A stretch of DNA of 64,000 bases from an uncultured Pseudomonadota bacterium (GTDB lineage: Bacteria; Myxococcota_A; UBA796; SXON01). The notes below the pieces were generated by a model that searched no databases, was not told the origin of the DNA, and was given only the letters and a program-made list of their open reading frames with translations. The position numbers and the translations under genes were made by a program. Every line of letters begins with the position of its first letter. Position 1 is the stretch's first letter. Of the stretch, positions 50,323 through 59,804 are shown piece after piece. The DNA is taken from positions 62,001 through 126,000 of the forward strand of contig CAISIK010000207.1 of the NCBI GenBank assembly GCA_903885375.1. Direction: 5' to 3'.

Positions 50323-52806
50323 ATGAGCACCCGAGGATTCACCGACAAGTCCATGCAGTTCGAAGCCCGCTTCGGCGGGTGGGGGCTCGACCGGCGCGCG
50401 TACGCGGAGCCCGGCGTGGAGGACCACTACGCACCCGACCGCAGCGTGGAGATCACCGGGTACCACCTCCAACTCTGGATCGATCCCGTGGCGCGCACGC
50501 TCCGGGGCGAGGCGCGGATCGAAGTGCGCTGGCTGCCCGGGCAGTCCGGCGAGCTGGTGCTCGACGCCGAGGGCCTGCAGATCGGTTCGGTCACCTCCCT
50601 CGCGGGTGGGCCGCTCACGTTCTGGACCGGCGAGGGCAAGCTCCGGGTGCCCCACACCGACGGGATCGTGGTCCGGTGGACGGCCGAGCCCCGCCGCGGC
50701 CTGTACTTCGTGGGCCCCACGGAGGCCGAGCCCCTGCGCTCTCCCCAGGCGTGGACGCAGTGCCAGGACCAAGACGCCCACCACATCTTCCCCTGCCTCG
50801 ATCATCCCTCGGTGAAGCACCCGTGGCGCGTTCGGATCCACGGGCCGGCCGGCTTCGAGGTGGTGGGCAACGGCCGCCGGGAGGGCGAGGACTGGGTGGT
50901 GGACGAACCCATGCCCGCCTACCTCTTCACCGCCGTGGTGGCGCAGCTCGACCTGCACCGGGACCACAGCGGCGCCATCCCCGTGAACTACTACGTGCCG
51001 CTCGGTACGCCGTTCTCGCAGGTGCAGCGGGCCTTCGCGAAGACGCCGGCCATGGTGGCGATGCTCTCCGAGCAGTACGGCGCCTACCCCTGGGCCCGCT
51101 ACGACCAGGTGGTGGTGCACGACTTCATCTTCGGCGGCATGGAGAACGTCGGGGCCACCACGCTCTTCGACCTCGTGCTCATCGATGAGGAGGCTGGGAT
51201 CGACTCGGACATGGAGTCGCTCGTGGTGCACGAGCTCGCGCACCAGTGGTGGGGCGATCTGGTCACCTGCCAGGACTGGTCGCAGGCGTGGCTGAACGAA
51301 GGCTGGGCCACGCTCACCGAGTCCATCTGGTTCACGCACGCCCGCGGCGCCGAGGAGGGGGCCTGGCACCTCTGGGAGCAGGCGCGCGACTACTTCGCCG
51401 AGGATGGCGGCCGCTATCGCCGCGGCATCGTGAGCTACCGCTTCAAGCACCCCATCGACATGTTCGACCGGCACATCTACGAGAAGGGCGCGCTGGTCCT
51501 GCACACGCTGCGTACCGTGCTCGGCGCGGATGCGTTCCAGGCTGGCGTGCGGCTCTACCTCGACCGCCATCGTCACAGCACGGTGCACACACGGCACCTG
51601 CAGCGGGCCTTCGAGGAGGCCTCCGGGCGCAACCTCGACGGATTCTTCTCCCAGTACGTCTTCGGCGCGGGCCATCCCCAGCTCCGGGTGGAGCTTGGCT
51701 GGGCCGAAGGGTCGTTGCGCGTCACCGTGAAGCAGACGCAGGAAGGGGAGGGAGTCGCCCCGGTCTTCCGCGTGCCGCTGGTGATCGAGGCCGCGGGCCA
51801 GAAGCACACGCTCCTCGTGGATGCCCGCGAGCGGACGTGGCAATTCGCCGCCCCGGAGCGACCGGCCTGGGTCGGGGTGGACTCGCACTTCGCCGTGCTG
51901 GCCGACCTCACGCTGGCCGGGCCGGTGTGGCTCCTCGCGGGGAGCCTCGCGCAGGACCCGGGCGCGGTCGGTCGAGTGCGGGCCGCCCGCGCGCTGGCGG
52001 CCGATTGCAGCCGCGAAGCCCTCGCGGCGCTCTCGCTCGCGCTCGGCGCCGATCCCTTCTGGGGCGTTCGCACCGAGCTCGCCGACGCCCTGGCGAGCAC
52101 GGGCAGCATCGCGGCGCTCGAAGCGCTGCGCGCCGCCACCGGCGAGAAGGACCCTCGCGTTCGGCGCGCCATCGTGGCCGCGCTGGGGCGGTTCCGCACC
52201 GAGGGGGTGGATGCCACCGTCGTTGCGCTTCAGGGCGACCCCTCCATCCACGTGCGCGGCGAGGTGGCCCGCGTGCTCGGCCGCCTCCGCTCCCCGAAGG
52301 CCCGCGAGGTGTGCGAGGCGCTCCTCGCCTCGCCGAGCTGGGGCGAGGTGCTGCGCGCCCGCGCGCTGGAGGGGCTCGGCGCCACGGCCGACGCCGCGAA
52401 CCGCGACCTCCTGCTCGACTGGACCTCGCCCGAGCGCCCCTCCCGGGCGCGGGCCGCGGCCGCGGCGGCCCTGGCCCGGCTGGGCAACGACGTGGAGGGC
52501 GTGCGCCGTGCCGCCGCCGAGCGCCTGATCGTCCTCGCCGAGGATGCCAACTACCGCGTGCAAGTGGCCTCGATCACGGCGCTGGGCACGCTGCGCGAGG
52601 CGTCCTCGCTGCCGGTGCTGTCCCGCATCCACGGCTCCGCCGGGGATGCCCGCTGCCGTCGCCTGGCCTGGGAGGCGATGCAGAACGTGCGCGAGGGCCG
52701 CACAAGCGAAGGCGGCCTCGCCGCGCTGCGCCGCGAGGTAGAGAACCTCGTGGAGGACAACCGCAAGCTCCGCGACCGGGTCGGGAAGATCGAGGCGCCC
52801 GGATAG
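50323..52806 (+). CDS. M1 family metallopeptidase with HEAT-like C-terminus
   Basis: The protein is 827 aa. FGGMENVGATT is the M1 exopeptidase motif, VVHELAHQWWGD the HExxH zinc site, and WLNEGWATLTE supplies the third ligand Glu. No signal peptide is obvious. From about residue 545 the sequence changes to helical HEAT-like repeats of about 31 residues (LAGSLAQDPGAVGRVRAARAL and on), and it ends with a short coiled coil (LRREVENLVEDNRKLRDRV). Bacterial M1 enzymes trim N-terminal residues. GGAAGG precedes the ATG. The ROK-like gene follows immediately. Confidence 0.9.
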   Translation: MSTRGFTDKSMQFEARFGGWGLDRRAYAEPGVEDHYAPDRSVEITGYHLQLWIDPVARTLRGEARIEVRWLPGQSGELVLDAEGLQIGSVTSLAGGPLTFWTGEGKLRVPHTDGIVVRWTAEPRRGLYFVGPTEAEPLRSPQAWTQCQDQDAHHIFPCLDHPSVKHPWRVRIHGPAGFEVVGNGRREGEDWVVDEPMPAYLFTAVVAQLDLHRDHSGAIPVNYYVPLGTPFSQVQRAFAKTPAMVAMLSEQYGAYPWARYDQVVVHDFIFGGMENVGATTLFDLVLIDEEAGIDSDMESLVVHELAHQWWGDLVTCQDWSQAWLNEGWATLTESIWFTHARGAEEGAWHLWEQARDYFAEDGGRYRRGIVSYRFKHPIDMFDRHIYEKGALVLHTLRTVLGADAFQAGVRLYLDRHRHSTVHTRHLQRAFEEASGRNLDGFFSQYVFGAGHPQLRVELGWAEGSLRVTVKQTQEGEGVAPVFRVPLVIEAAGQKHTLLVDARERTWQFAAPERPAWVGVDSHFAVLADLTLAGPVWLLAGSLAQDPGAVGRVRAARALAADCSREALAALSLALGADPFWGVRTELADALASTGSIAALEALRAATGEKDPRVRRAIVAALGRFRTEGVDATVVALQGDPSIHVRGEVARVLGRLRSPKAREVCEALLASPSWGEVLRARALEGLGATADAANRDLLLDWTSPERPSRARAAAAAALARLGNDVEGVRRAAAERLIVLAEDANYRVQVASITALGTLREASSLPVLSRIHGSAGDARCRRLAWEAMQNVREGRTSEGGLAALRREVENLVEDNRKLRDRVGKIEAPG

Positions 52807-52807
52807 C

Positions 52808-54094
52808 GTGCGCACGCTCGCCGACATCCTCACCGAGCTGGGACGCCACCCCCGGGCCGTGCCGTGGCGCATCCGCCTTCACCAGCGCTGGGGCACGGCC
52901 TCCTCCCCTCGGGAGTTCGTCGTCTTCGCACCGGCGCTGGGGCGCTCGGTGTGGCCGGTGCTGGCGCGGGCCCACAACGCGAGCATCCTGTTCAACCCGG
53001 CCGCCGTGGAGCTCGTCTCCCCGCTCCCCGAGGGCGACCTCGAGCCGGTGCTGGGCCGCGTGCGCTCCGTGCACAAGGTGCCCTTCTTCATCGCGCCGGC
53101 GCATGTGGAGTCGCGTCCGGAGCTGGATGTGCCCAGCGTGGACCGTCCGGTCCTTCAGCCCCCGGGCCCGGGCCTGGCGATGGGCCTCGACATCGGCGGC
53201 ACCGGCATGAAGGTGGTGGCGATGCGGGAGGAGGCGGTCGTGGCCAGCGCCTCCGGCACCACCTGGCCGCCCGGCGAGTACGGCATCGACTCGCTCGTGC
53301 GGCGCTGCCGCGAGCTCCTGCGGGAGGTGGCGGGTAGCGCCCCGATCGGGTCGCTCGGGATCGGGCTCGCGGCGCCGCTCGGCGTGGGCGGGCAGGTGTT
53401 GGAGCTCTCCACCATCCTTCGCGAGCGCGTGGGCGACACCGCCGCCTTCGCCGGTTTTGCCGACCGCGTGTCGGAGGGCCTCGTGGATGGCCCGGTGGTG
53501 ATGTTCAACGATCTGAGCAACCTCGGGCGACATCTCTCGGCGGGCGGGGCGCGCCGGCTGGTGCGCGTGCAGATCGGCACGAGCTTCGGCGGCTGCTGGA
53601 TCGATGCCGACGGCGAGGTCGTGGCCACCGAGATGGGCCGGCTCGTCGTGGACCTCAGCCCCGACGCCACCCCGCACACCTACCTCCCGCTCACCGGGGC
53701 CATGCGCACCTACCTCAGCAACGTGGGCGTGGGCCGGGCGCTCGCCGCGTGCGGCATCGAGGCGGCGCCCTCGCAGTCCGGTCATGCCCTGCGGGCTGCC
53801 CTCGAAGCGGGCGACCCGCGGGCCGCCGAGGTGGTGCAGCGGCTCGCCGCCGTGATGGTGGGCGTGGTCCAGGAGTTCGCCACCCTGCTTGTGGGCATCG
53901 AGACCGTGGAGTGCGGGGGCAGCATGCTCCAGGGCCCCGCGGGCGCGCTCCTGCAGTCGCTGGTGTCGGCCTCGGCGCCGCTGCCCTTCCGGGTGTCGCC
54001 GCGCCCGGGGGAGGATGGAGCCATCGCCGCAGCGCTGGCGCCGCGGGTGGGGGCGCCGCTCCGGGGGCACCGCCGGATCGGGGGCGGTCGGTGA
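52808..54094 (+). CDS. ROK-like sugar kinase/regulator with N-terminal extension
   Basis: The protein is 428 aa from the GTG at 52808, one base after the preceding stop. Residues about 1-120 have no recognised motif. Residues about 121-420 are an ASKHA/ROK fold: GLDIGGTGMKVVAM is phosphate-1, PVVMFNDLSNLGRHLS the phosphate-2/Asp region, and GTSFGGCWID with ECGGSMLQGPAG follow. The zinc-binding CxCGxxGCxE motif of ROK kinases is absent. It could be a glucokinase-like enzyme or a non-catalytic sensor. The DUF2183-like gene overlaps its stop by 4 nt. Confidence 0.75.
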   Translation: MRTLADILTELGRHPRAVPWRIRLHQRWGTASSPREFVVFAPALGRSVWPVLARAHNASILFNPAAVELVSPLPEGDLEPVLGRVRSVHKVPFFIAPAHVESRPELDVPSVDRPVLQPPGPGLAMGLDIGGTGMKVVAMREEAVVASASGTTWPPGEYGIDSLVRRCRELLREVAGSAPIGSLGIGLAAPLGVGGQVLELSTILRERVGDTAAFAGFADRVSEGLVDGPVVMFNDLSNLGRHLSAGGARRLVRVQIGTSFGGCWIDADGEVVATEMGRLVVDLSPDATPHTYLPLTGAMRTYLSNVGVGRALAACGIEAAPSQSGHALRAALEAGDPRAAEVVQRLAAVMVGVVQEFATLLVGIETVECGGSMLQGPAGALLQSLVSASAPLPFRVSPRPGEDGAIAAALAPRVGAPLRGHRRIGGGR

Positions 54095-55047
54095 GCGAAT
54101 CCTCGGGGGCGCCGGGCATGCGGGTGTACCGCTGGGACCTCGACAAGACCTACCTGCTCACCGACTTCGACTCGTGGCGGGGGCTCGTGCGCACGGCGAT
54201 GGAGCCGGCTTCGGCCAAGCGTGCCGTGCCGGGGGCCACCGCGCTGGTTCGGGAGCTGGGGAGGGAGGCGCCCGGCTGGCGGCCGCGCGTGCACATCGTG
54301 AGCGGCTCGCCCACGCAGATGCGGGCCACGCTGGAGGAAAAGCTCCGGCTCGATGGCGTGCGCTACGACTCGCTGGTGCTCAAGGACAACATGGGCAACC
54401 TCAAGCGGGGGCGCCTTCGCGCGGTGCGCGGGCAGTTCGGCTACAAGCTCCCGGAGCTGGTGGCCGGGCGCGTGGGGCTCGGCGCCGCGGTGACCGAGTC
54501 GCTCTTCGGCGACGATGCCGAGATCGACGCCGTCGTGTACTCCGTGTACGCCGACGCCGTGGCCGGCCGGATCGGCGCGGTCGAGCTCTCTCGCCTCCTC
54601 GAGGCGGGCGGGGCCTACAGCGATGACGTGGTGCGCACCCTGGCCGCGCTGCGGCGGGTGGCCATCGCCGATGCCGTGGAGCGCATCTTCATCCGCATCG
54701 ACAAGGGCCGCCCGCTCGCGGACTTCCGCCCGCTGGGCAGTCGCGTGGTGCCTGTACGCACCTGGTACGCGGCGGCGCTCGTGCTCACCGGCGCGGGGGA
54801 GCTGCCCGCGCGGGCGCTCGCCCCGGTACTGGAGGGGAGTGGCCTCGGCGAGGCGGCGGCCCTCGCCGAGCTCCACGACATGCTCGAGCGCGGGCACGCC
54901 GAGTCCGCGGGCCTCTCGCGGGTGGTCGAGGCCCTCCCGGCCGGCGCCGACGCGCTCCTCGGCCGGCGCTGGGAGTACCGCGCGCCCGCGGCGCCGGCGG
55001 GCGTGGACTACCTCGGCATCCTCGGGCGGTTCCGGCCGCGCAAGTGA
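54091..55047 (+). CDS. DUF2183/App1-like HAD phosphatase-like protein
   Basis: The protein is 318 aa from the GTG at 54091, overlapping the ROK-like stop; the ATG at 54118 is the alternative start. YRWDLDKTYLLTDF carries the HAD-type catalytic Asp pair, VHIVSGSPTQMRATLEEKL is the second block and DSLVLKDNMGNLKRGR the third. This matches the DUF2183 phosphatidate-phosphatase (App1) layout. ESLFGDDAEIDAVVYS supplies the last acidic residues. The substrate, lipid or phosphate ester, is unknown. It follows the M1 and ROK-like genes as a probable operon. Confidence 0.75.
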   Translation: MSESSGAPGMRVYRWDLDKTYLLTDFDSWRGLVRTAMEPASAKRAVPGATALVRELGREAPGWRPRVHIVSGSPTQMRATLEEKLRLDGVRYDSLVLKDNMGNLKRGRLRAVRGQFGYKLPELVAGRVGLGAAVTESLFGDDAEIDAVVYSVYADAVAGRIGAVELSRLLEAGGAYSDDVVRTLAALRRVAIADAVERIFIRIDKGRPLADFRPLGSRVVPVRTWYAAALVLTGAGELPARALAPVLEGSGLGEAAALAELHDMLERGHAESAGLSRVVEALPAGADALLGRRWEYRAPAAPAGVDYLGILGRFRPRK

Positions 55048-55106
55048 GCGCGCTGATGCCTCGCGTACCGTTGTCGGCTTTTTGTGAAACAGTTGCGCGC
55101 GCGACC

Positions 55107-55135
55107 TTGAGTGGGAACGCGCAGCGGTCTACGAT
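55107..55135 (+). promoter_or_regulatory. Strong sigma-70-type promoter giving a near-leaderless mRNA
   Basis: TTGAGT (55107-55112) and TACGAT (55130-55135) are exactly 17 bp apart. Transcription would begin at about 55141-55143, only a few bases before the ATG at 55145. No ribosome-binding site fits. Confidence 0.65.
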
Positions 55136-55144
55136 CCTGTTGAA

Positions 55145-56728
55145 ATGCTCCTCCTTGCCGCCGTCCGCCTGGGCTTCGCTGCCGACGAGTTCGGGGACTA
55201 CACCTACTACTACGGTGACATCCACGTTCACACGGGGGTTTCCGGCGATGCCGGCTCGTCGGACATTCGCTGCAAGGGCGATTGTGGCGCCTACGCCGAC
55301 ACCTTCCAGTCCGGGCGCGACAACGGCCTCGATTTCATGGCCATCACGGACCACATCAACGGCAGCACCACCGTGGCGTCGGCCTCGGGCATGGCCGACG
55401 ACTTCGCGCTGGCCGCCAGCGAGCTCGACGAGGCGGGGGGATTCATCACCATCCCCGGCACGGAAGTGTGGGCCCAGGTGGCCGGCGTGCACCTCGGCCA
55501 CCGCACGCTGCTGATGTTCGCCGACGATGCCACGCTCTCGGGCATCACGCTGACCGACCTGCAGCCGGTCGGCTCCAGCGCGGTCGACATGGGGAGCTGC
55601 GCCGCGATGGAGACCTGGGCGAGCAACCTCGAGGCCAGCTGGGGCTCCATCGTGCTCCTGCCCCACCACCCGGCCGTGACCCGCCCGATGTGGACGGACT
55701 GGACCTGCTACGAGTCGGCCTACGAGCCGATCGTGGAGATCTACTCCGAGCACGGCAACAGCATGGGCGATGGCCTCGGCTACGACGACGTGTGGAGCGG
55801 CGAACACGCCGGCAGCACGGTCCTCGACGCCATCGATCCCACCGGGCTCGCGCTGCAGATGGGGTTCGTCGCCGGCACCGACAAGCACAACTCGCGCGGC
55901 GGCGATGTCTGCTCGCTCGACACGGAGCTCACGAGTCACCCCTACGGCGGCGGACTCACCGTGGTGGTGCTGCCCACCGGGGAAACGTTCAACCGCGCCG
56001 CCATCTACGAAGCGATGATGGACCATCGCACCCTCGCCACCAGCGGGCCGATGATGCCGGTGGAGCTGCGCTTCGAGAGCGGCGGCGCCGCGCTGGCCGA
56101 CCTCGGCGAGTCCGTGGGGCTCCCCACCGCGCAGGACCTCGACGTCTTCGCGGCCGTGCCCGGCGATCTCGCCGCCTACGTGACGGAGGTGGTGGCCGTC
56201 ACCCCGACCACCCGCACCACGATGGACGACCTCGGCGGCGGCGAGTGGAGCACTACCATCGACACCACGGAGGCCACGGGCTGGGTGTACGTGCAGGTGG
56301 AGATCGACGGCGACCTCTGGTACGGCACCGGCGGCTGCGATGACGGCGGCTCCGACACGCTCGAGTACGTGTGGACCTCTCCCGGCTACATCACCGAAGT
56401 GGCGGGCGATCTCGACGTGGACGGGCTCACCGTGGCCGACGGCGACTGCGACGATGGCGACGACACGATCTACGTCGGCGCCGAAGAGATCGGCGGGGAT
56501 GGCATCGATCAGGACTGCGATGGCGCCGACGGCCTCGTGGAAGGCATCTTCGACACGGGGGCCGTGACCCTCGACCCGGACACCGGCACCGTGGCGGAGA
56601 TCGTGGCCACGGCCCCGGCCGACCCTGCGGAGGCCCCGGCGGTGGCGCCGACCGTGAAGAAGGGCGTGAAGGGCAAGAAGATCGCGGCGGGCATCCGGTC
56701 GAAGTCGTGGTGGATGCGCCGTCGTTAG
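55145..56728 (+). CDS. Secreted PHP-domain protein with MopE-like repeat and basic C-terminus
   Basis: The protein is 527 aa. After a short hydrophobic N-terminus (MLLLAAVRLGFAADE) the PHP/DUF3604-like motifs appear: YYGDIHVHTG (first metal ligands), FMAITDHING, LPHHPAV, then GTDKHNSRGGD. A beta-sandwich follows. At about residue 425 one MopE-type unit (DVDGLTVADGDCDDGDDTIY, then DGIDQDCDG) appears. The C-terminus is Pro/Ala-rich and ends in Lys/Arg (KKGVKGKKIAAGIRSKSWW). PHP proteins are metal-dependent phosphoesterases; the substrate is unknown. The 3' end overlaps the convergent radical SAM gene by 4 nt. Confidence 0.8.
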   Translation: MLLLAAVRLGFAADEFGDYTYYYGDIHVHTGVSGDAGSSDIRCKGDCGAYADTFQSGRDNGLDFMAITDHINGSTTVASASGMADDFALAASELDEAGGFITIPGTEVWAQVAGVHLGHRTLLMFADDATLSGITLTDLQPVGSSAVDMGSCAAMETWASNLEASWGSIVLLPHHPAVTRPMWTDWTCYESAYEPIVEIYSEHGNSMGDGLGYDDVWSGEHAGSTVLDAIDPTGLALQMGFVAGTDKHNSRGGDVCSLDTELTSHPYGGGLTVVVLPTGETFNRAAIYEAMMDHRTLATSGPMMPVELRFESGGAALADLGESVGLPTAQDLDVFAAVPGDLAAYVTEVVAVTPTTRTTMDDLGGGEWSTTIDTTEATGWVYVQVEIDGDLWYGTGGCDDGGSDTLEYVWTSPGYITEVAGDLDVDGLTVADGDCDDGDDTIYVGAEEIGGDGIDQDCDGADGLVEGIFDTGAVTLDPDTGTVAEIVATAPADPAEAPAVAPTVKKGVKGKKIAAGIRSKSWWMRRR

Positions 56729-58086
56729 GCGCGCCCGTGCCACGCCACGCGCGCGCGGTGGAAGGGCCACCGCGCTGCGTGCCAGGGCAGGGCGGCGGCG
56801 CGGCGAAGCCCGCGGCGGTCGGGGGAGGGCGCGAAGCTGAGCCAGGCGTGCTCGGCGCGCAAGAGCTCGCGGAGCGAATCGTAGAAGGGCTGCGGAAATG
56901 CCCCCGCGAAGAGCACCTCGTTGCCCATGGCCGTGGCCCAGTTCGGGCGGGCCAGCGAGTCCTTCACCGCGGCGTGAAACGGGGTGCCGGGCAGCGGGTA
57001 GGCCACGCTCACGCCGATCTCGTCGGGGCGCAGCTCGCGGACCATCTCGAGGGTGGCGAGCGCCTCGCGGTAGCCCTCGCCGGGGTAGCCGAGCTGCAGG
57101 AAGAAGCCCACGCGGATGCCGGCACCCCGCAGGCGCGCCGAGGCGGTGGCGATGTCGGCGCGGGTCTGGTCCTTGTCCATGGCGGCGAGCACGCCGTCGC
57201 TGCCGCTCTCGGCGCCCATCCACACCTCGGTGCAGCCGGCCGCGGCGAGGTCCGCCACGTAGGCGCCCTCGCGGACGAGGTCGGCGCGGGTGTTGCAGCG
57301 GAAGGGGAGGGGATCGACGCCCAACCGCGCCCGGAGCTCGCGTAGCCAGGCGGGTTTGACGGCGAAGATGTCGTCGGTGAACCAAAGCCCGTCGGGCGGG
57401 GTGGGGCCGGCGCGGAGCCGCGCGATCTGGCCGACGACCCGCTCCGGGGAGGCCGCGTGGTAGCTCCGGCCCCACGTGGGCTTGGCGCACCAGTTGCACC
57501 GGTAGGGGCACCCCCGCGCCGTGGAGATGTTGAGCTCCCACCGGCCATGCCGCGCCCGCCACCGGGAGGCATACGCCGGGAGGTTGGCGAGCTCAAACGC
57601 GGGATCGGGCAGGGCATCGAGATCGGTGCGCGGGCGACCGGCGGGCACGCGCGCCGGGAGCGGCTCGCCGAGGGCGAAGGCGAGCACGGCATCGTCGGCC
57701 TCGCCGCGCACCACCACCGCGGCGCCAGCCGCCTCGTAGGGCTCGGGGTGGTCGGTGGGGTCGGGGCCGGCCACCAGCACCTCGGCCCCCGCCTCGCGTG
57801 CGCTCGCCACCATCTCCAGCGCCGCGGCCCGCTGCACCGTGGTGCACATCTTCACGGGGATGCTGTGCGGGTCGCTCACGATGGCCACGCGAGCGGGGCG
57901 GTGCCCGGCGAGGGCCAGCGCGAAGGCCCGGGCGTCGGGTTCGAGGGTGGCGTCGAACAGCGCAACCTGCACGCCGCGGGCGCGCGCCTCGGCCGCGCTC
58001 ACCAGCGTGCCGAGCGGCGGGTAGGGGCGGCCGGCGGCAACCTCGGCCGCATCGAGCGCCATGCGGTAGGGGCTCGCGATCAGCAC
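56725..58086 (-). CDS. B12-binding radical SAM protein
   Basis: The protein is 453 aa from the GTG at 58086. The N-terminal Rossmann-like cobalamin domain (residues about 1-150: PPLGTLVSAAEARARG, VAIVSDPHS, VLVAGPDPT) lacks the DxHxxG of base-off B12 binders. The radical SAM core begins with STARGCPYRCNWCAKP (CxxxCxxC, about 201-208), and ESGSDGVLAAMDKD and LGYPGEGYREALATLE follow. Members act in hopanoid/lipid methylation and other carbon modifications. The upstream gene is an EamA transporter with 8 nt between. Confidence 0.85.
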   Translation of the reverse strand: MLIASPYRMALDAAEVAAGRPYPPLGTLVSAAEARARGVQVALFDATLEPDARAFALALAGHRPARVAIVSDPHSIPVKMCTTVQRAAALEMVASAREAGAEVLVAGPDPTDHPEPYEAAGAAVVVRGEADDAVLAFALGEPLPARVPAGRPRTDLDALPDPAFELANLPAYASRWRARHGRWELNISTARGCPYRCNWCAKPTWGRSYHAASPERVVGQIARLRAGPTPPDGLWFTDDIFAVKPAWLRELRARLGVDPLPFRCNTRADLVREGAYVADLAAAGCTEVWMGAESGSDGVLAAMDKDQTRADIATASARLRGAGIRVGFFLQLGYPGEGYREALATLEMVRELRPDEIGVSVAYPLPGTPFHAAVKDSLARPNWATAMGNEVLFAGAFPQPFYDSLRELLRAEHAWLSFAPSPDRRGLRRAAALPWHAARWPFHRARVAWHGRA

Positions 58087-58094
58087 GTGGGAGC

Positions 58095-58964
58095 CTATCC
58101 GCGCCGCGTGGCCACGAGCATGCCGGCCACCGTGATGACGCCCGCGAGGAGCGTACGCCCATCGAGCGTTTCGCCGAGCACGACGTACGCCACGGCCGCG
58201 GCGATGGAGGGCTGGAGGCACACGAAGACGGCCACCACGCTCGATGGGAGCGAGCGCAGCGCCACGAGGTTGAGGAGGTAGGTGCCCACGGTGGTGCCGA
58301 AGACGATGGCGAGGAGCGCGCTCCAGGCCGCCGCGTCGGGGTGGTTCGGCGCGGGGACGCCCGTGACGGCCAGCACCGGCAGCACCCCCCAGGTGAACAA
58401 CCAGGCGGCGAGCGACCAGGGGCTCAGGGTGAGCAGGAGATCGCGCCCGAGCACGAGGTAGATGGCGTAGGAGAAGGAGTTGCCGAGCACCATCACGTCG
58501 CCCAGCCACTCGCCGCCGTCGAGCGACGCCCGACTGGTGACGACGAGCGCGGAGCCGGCGAAAGCGAGCGCGATGCCCACCACCCGGTGGGCCTTCAACG
58601 CCTCGCGGCCTGCGAGAACCGCCACGACGATCGTGGCCACCGGAACCGTGGTGACGAGGATGGTGGCGTGCGTGGCCGAGGTGCGCTCGAGCCCGTACAT
58701 GAAGAGGAGCTGGTTGGCGACGATGCCGAACGCCGAGGCGAGCGCCACCCGCCCGTGCATGGCCCAGGAAAGCGAGGGCTCGCCCCGCGCCAGTCGAACG
58801 ATCTGGAACACCGCCGCCGCGCCCACCACCCGCGCGAGCGACACCCCGCCGGCCCCGAACGCCGGGAAGGCCAGCTTGGAGAGGACGGCGTGCAGGCCGA
58901 ACAGCACCTGCACCGTGAGCAGCGCGATGAGCGGGCGACGAGAGAGCGTGGGGGGGCCCGACAC
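58095..58964 (-). CDS. EamA/DMT-family transporter
   Basis: The protein is 289 aa with ten predicted membrane helices in two EamA repeats. The first repeat spans about 10-140 (LHAVLSKLAFPAFG, ATILVTTVPVATIVVAVLAG), the second about 150-285 (GTYLLNLVALRSLPSSVVAVF, LGETLDGRTLLAGVIT). The family exports metabolites. The start GTG at 58964 lies 9 nt after GCTAAC. It is directly upstream of the radical SAM gene on the same strand, so a shared role is possible. Confidence 0.88.
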   Translation of the reverse strand: MSGPPTLSRRPLIALLTVQVLFGLHAVLSKLAFPAFGAGGVSLARVVGAAAVFQIVRLARGEPSLSWAMHGRVALASAFGIVANQLLFMYGLERTSATHATILVTTVPVATIVVAVLAGREALKAHRVVGIALAFAGSALVVTSRASLDGGEWLGDVMVLGNSFSYAIYLVLGRDLLLTLSPWSLAAWLFTWGVLPVLAVTGVPAPNHPDAAAWSALLAIVFGTTVGTYLLNLVALRSLPSSVVAVFVCLQPSIAAAVAYVVLGETLDGRTLLAGVITVAGMLVATRRG

Positions 58965-59014
58965 GCGCCCCGGTTAGCGTGCCCGCCCCACCCGGGACAG
59001 CCCCCGGCGGCGAT

Positions 59015-59063
59015 CCGATGCGCGCCGAGGGAGGAACCCCCGAGGACGGTCGCGGCGCATCGG
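59015..59063 (-). repeat. Hairpin repeat, copy 5 of 5 (CGCGACC family)
   Basis: The stem is CCGATGCGC (59015-59023) with GCGCATCGG (59055-59063), nine perfect pairs that differ from all other copies. The minus-strand loop begins CGCGACC, GTCCT, CGGGGG, identical in start to copies 2 and 4. The changed but still paired stem supports a conserved structure. Confidence 0.7.
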
Positions 59064-59066
59064 CCT

Positions 59067-59714
59067 TCAGTCCACCGGGAGGGAGCAGCCATCGTCGGCG
59101 AGGTAGTTCACGCCGGTGCTGTCCCAGTACCCATCGCCGAGCGGGTTGCCCGAGGCGGGGAAGTACCAGGAGGCGCTGCCATCGCCGAGCTGTTCGATGG
59201 CGTAGGTCTCGTTCATCTGCTCGTAGCCGGCGTAGAGCGAGGGGGGGCATGTGGTGCGGTCGAGGTTCACGTCGGCCACGACGCGCACGCCGTAGTCGCA
59301 GGTGTCGCATGCGCCGGCGCCGGTGACCTCGATCTCGCTGAGGTCGAAGTGCACCTCGCAGTCCTCTAGGCCGTGGTCGTACCAGGCGGTGTTGCCGAAG
59401 AAGTACCAGGCTTCCACCCCGGTGAAGCCGGCTTCGGGATCACCCGTGAGCTCGCCCCAGTACCAGGCCCGCGCGGCGGGAACATCGGTGTGCCCGGCGA
59501 TCTCCTCGCAGTCCTCGCCGCTCTTCACCATGGCGTCGCGCGCGTCGGGGAGGCCGCTCGTGCCGGTGTCCTCGGCGGTGTCGGCGCCGGTGTCCTCGCT
59601 GGTGTCGGTGCTGGTGTCGACGTTGCCGGAGGTGTCGACGGGCGAGCCGGTGTCGCCCGGCTTGTCGGCGTCGGGGTCGGGCTCGGTGCAGGCGGCGAGG
59701 AGCAGGAGGAGCAT
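59067..59714 (-). CDS. Lipoprotein with Asp/Thr linker, unknown function
   Basis: The protein is 215 aa from the ATG at 59714. MLLLLLAAC is the signal. Residues about 10-45 are an Asp/Thr/Ser/Glu linker (TSTDTSEDTGADTAEDTG). The rest is beta-rich with several aromatics and two Cys pairs (GAGACDTCDYGVRVVAD). The -10 TACAAT at 59721-59726 is 6 nt from the start codon. The gene is divergent from the OmpA-like gene, with 90 bp between starts. Confidence 0.75.
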   Translation of the reverse strand: MLLLLLAACTEPDPDADKPGDTGSPVDTSGNVDTSTDTSEDTGADTAEDTGTSGLPDARDAMVKSGEDCEEIAGHTDVPAARAWYWGELTGDPEAGFTGVEAWYFFGNTAWYDHGLEDCEVHFDLSEIEVTGAGACDTCDYGVRVVADVNLDRTTCPPSLYAGYEQMNETYAIEQLGDGSASWYFPASGNPLGDGYWDSTGVNYLADDGCSLPVD

Positions 59715-59720
59715 GACGGG

Positions 59721-59726
59721 ATTGTA
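59721..59726 (-). promoter_or_regulatory. Consensus-like -10 TACAAT next to start codon
   Basis: On the minus strand TACAAT ends 6 nt before the ATG at 59714, so the mRNA would begin at or near the start codon. No ribosome-binding site is visible. Confidence 0.5.
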
Positions 59727-59804
59727 GCCGGCGAGCCGACGCGCGGCCCGGGGAACCGGCGGGGGTGGAGCGGTGTCCCAAGGCTTCCACGGATAGGGGT
59801 CTTC

